Origin: an uncultured Sphingomonadaceae bacterium
GTDB lineage: Bacteria > Pseudomonadota > Alphaproteobacteria > Sphingomonadales > Sphingomonadaceae
Length of the DNA stretch: 64,000 nucleotides
Direction of reading: 5' to 3'
Assembly (NCBI GenBank): GCA_947493195.1
Contig: CANLQG010000003.1
Span: 372,001 to 436,000, forward strand
How positions within the stretch are numbered: position 1 is the stretch's first letter; the number at the start of each line of letters is the position of its first letter. Both the position numbers and the translations under genes were made by a program. Under the pieces are notes generated by a model. The model had not been told where the DNA came from. It made no database searches and saw only the letters and a list, made by a program, of their open reading frames with translations. Positions 63,436-64,000 of this stretch are shown in pieces.

Positions 63436-64000
63436 ATGGCCGAACTCGTTATCCGCCGCGGACTGGAAGAGCCCGACACCACCGGCGAATTCACCCCGCA
63501 CAAGCCCGCCCGCCCGGAAAAGGCGGACGAGCAGAGACCGTTCAAGCTGGTTTCGGAGTACGAACCGGCGGGCGACCAGCCGACGGCAATCGCCGAACTG
63601 GTGGCAGCTGCAAGGGATGACGAGCAGACACAGGTTCTGCTGGGTGTCACCGGCAGCGGCAAGACGTTCACCATGGCCAAGGTAGTGGAGCAGTTGCAGC
63701 GCCCAGCCCTGGTGCTGGCGCCCAACAAGATCCTGGCGGCGCAGCTTTACGGCGAGTTCAAGAGCTTCTTCCCCGAAAACGCGGTCGAATATTTCGTCAG
63801 CTACTACGACTATTACCAGCCGGAAGCCTACGTGCCCCGCTCGGACACCTACATCGAGAAGGAAAGCTCGGTGAACGAGGCCATCGACCGGATGCGCCAC
63901 TCTGCCACGCGCGCCCTGCTGGAACGGGACGACGTGCTGATCGTCGCGTCCGTCTCGTGCCTTTACGGTATCGGCTCGGTCGAGACCTATTCGGCCATGG
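63436..64000 (+). CDS. uvrB: UvrB, excinuclease subunit B (5' end)
   Basis: The first 188 codons of UvrB, the damage-verifying helicase of nucleotide excision repair, cut by the window edge. The Walker A loop GVTGSGKT is at residues 70-77, and the beta-hairpin that clamps DNA shows as [21 protein letters not shown] 37-residue extension precedes the conserved [14 protein letters not shown]. No alphaproteobacterial LexA box was found just upstream. Confidence 0.95.
   Translation, partial: MAELVIRRGLEEPDTTGEFTPHKPARPEKADEQRPFKLVSEYEPAGDQPTAIAELVAAARDDEQTQVLLGVTGSGKTFTMAKVVEQLQRPALVLAPNKILAAQLYGEFKSFFPENAVEYFVSYYDYYQPEAYVPRSDTYIEKESSVNEAIDRMRHSATRALLERDDVLIVASVSCLYGIGSVETYSAM

Overview
The window is a gene-dense, GC-rich (low 60s percent by eye) chromosomal segment of an alphaproteobacterium. 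The best fit is Sphingomonadales, and within it the Erythrobacteraceae. Support comes from an aa3 cytochrome oxidase operon with ctaG/SURF1/DUF983, the alphaproteobacterial serC-serA-hisZ arrangement, DUF1499, DUF3617 and DUF3089 proteins, a long Ala/Lys-rich tail on L21, and frequent GTG/TTG starts. I see no insertion sequence, prophage, CRISPR array or rRNA. One tRNA (Val, anticodon TAC) is present. No intergenic stretch reaches 300 bases; the largest is about 290 (10949-11239).

Layout. 1-5.2 kb: rsmE (cut by the window edge), ubiA, a membrane methyltransferase, bamB and a YfgM-like protein. 5.4-12.2 kb: a glycosyltransferase coupled to an alpha/beta hydrolase, selO, a DUF3617 protein, an astD-like dehydrogenase and rarD. 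12.2-19.1 kb: pyrC, a patatin, ygfZ, a TetR regulator divergent from a PF10118 protein, an acetyltransferase, rplU-rpmA, and two small envelope proteins. 19.1-24.8 kb: folB, an unknown protein, moaA, moaD and moaE in one tight operon; a DUF1499 protein; an RNA-type methyltransferase with thrC. 24.8-31.3 kb: the oxidase operon ctaC-ctaD-ctaB-(41-aa membrane peptide)-ctaG-ctaE-DUF983-SURF1. 31.5-38.0 kb: a plus-strand run pyrE, serine hydrolase, pdxJ, acpS, lepB, AI-2E-type permease, DUF3089 hydrolase, ruvX.

38.1-41.0 kb is the least explained stretch. It holds an Stf0-like sulfotransferase facing an operon of a 52-aa peptide, a helical repeat protein and a cupin resembling cysteine dioxygenase. 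There is a hairpin next to the peptide's ribosome binding site and a perfect 14-bp stem just after the peptide gene. This is my main candidate for an undescribed peptide-modification system.

41.1-48.8 kb: a siroheme synthase with a remnant methylase domain, lysA, a small lipoprotein, argH, a TlpA thioredoxin, an FAD monooxygenase, tRNA-Val, an asparaginase, and a pseudo-receiver/MarR regulator behind a LexA-like box. 48.9-56.8 kb: purA, an aldo/keto reductase, hisZ, serA, serC, an extensin-like lipoprotein and a FixJ-like regulator that has lost all phosphorylation residues. 57.0-61.0 kb: the cryptic cluster of circularly permuted ATP-grasp, alpha-E, transglutaminase and the Anbu proteasome-like peptidase. 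61.1-64 kb: a lipase-like hydrolase, two DUF3617 lipoproteins and the 5' end of uvrB.

Most genes are housekeeping: respiration, amino acid and nucleotide synthesis, cofactors, envelope. Operons are tightly coupled, with many 1- or 4-nt stop/start overlaps. Several adjacent pairs share very short divergent promoter regions.
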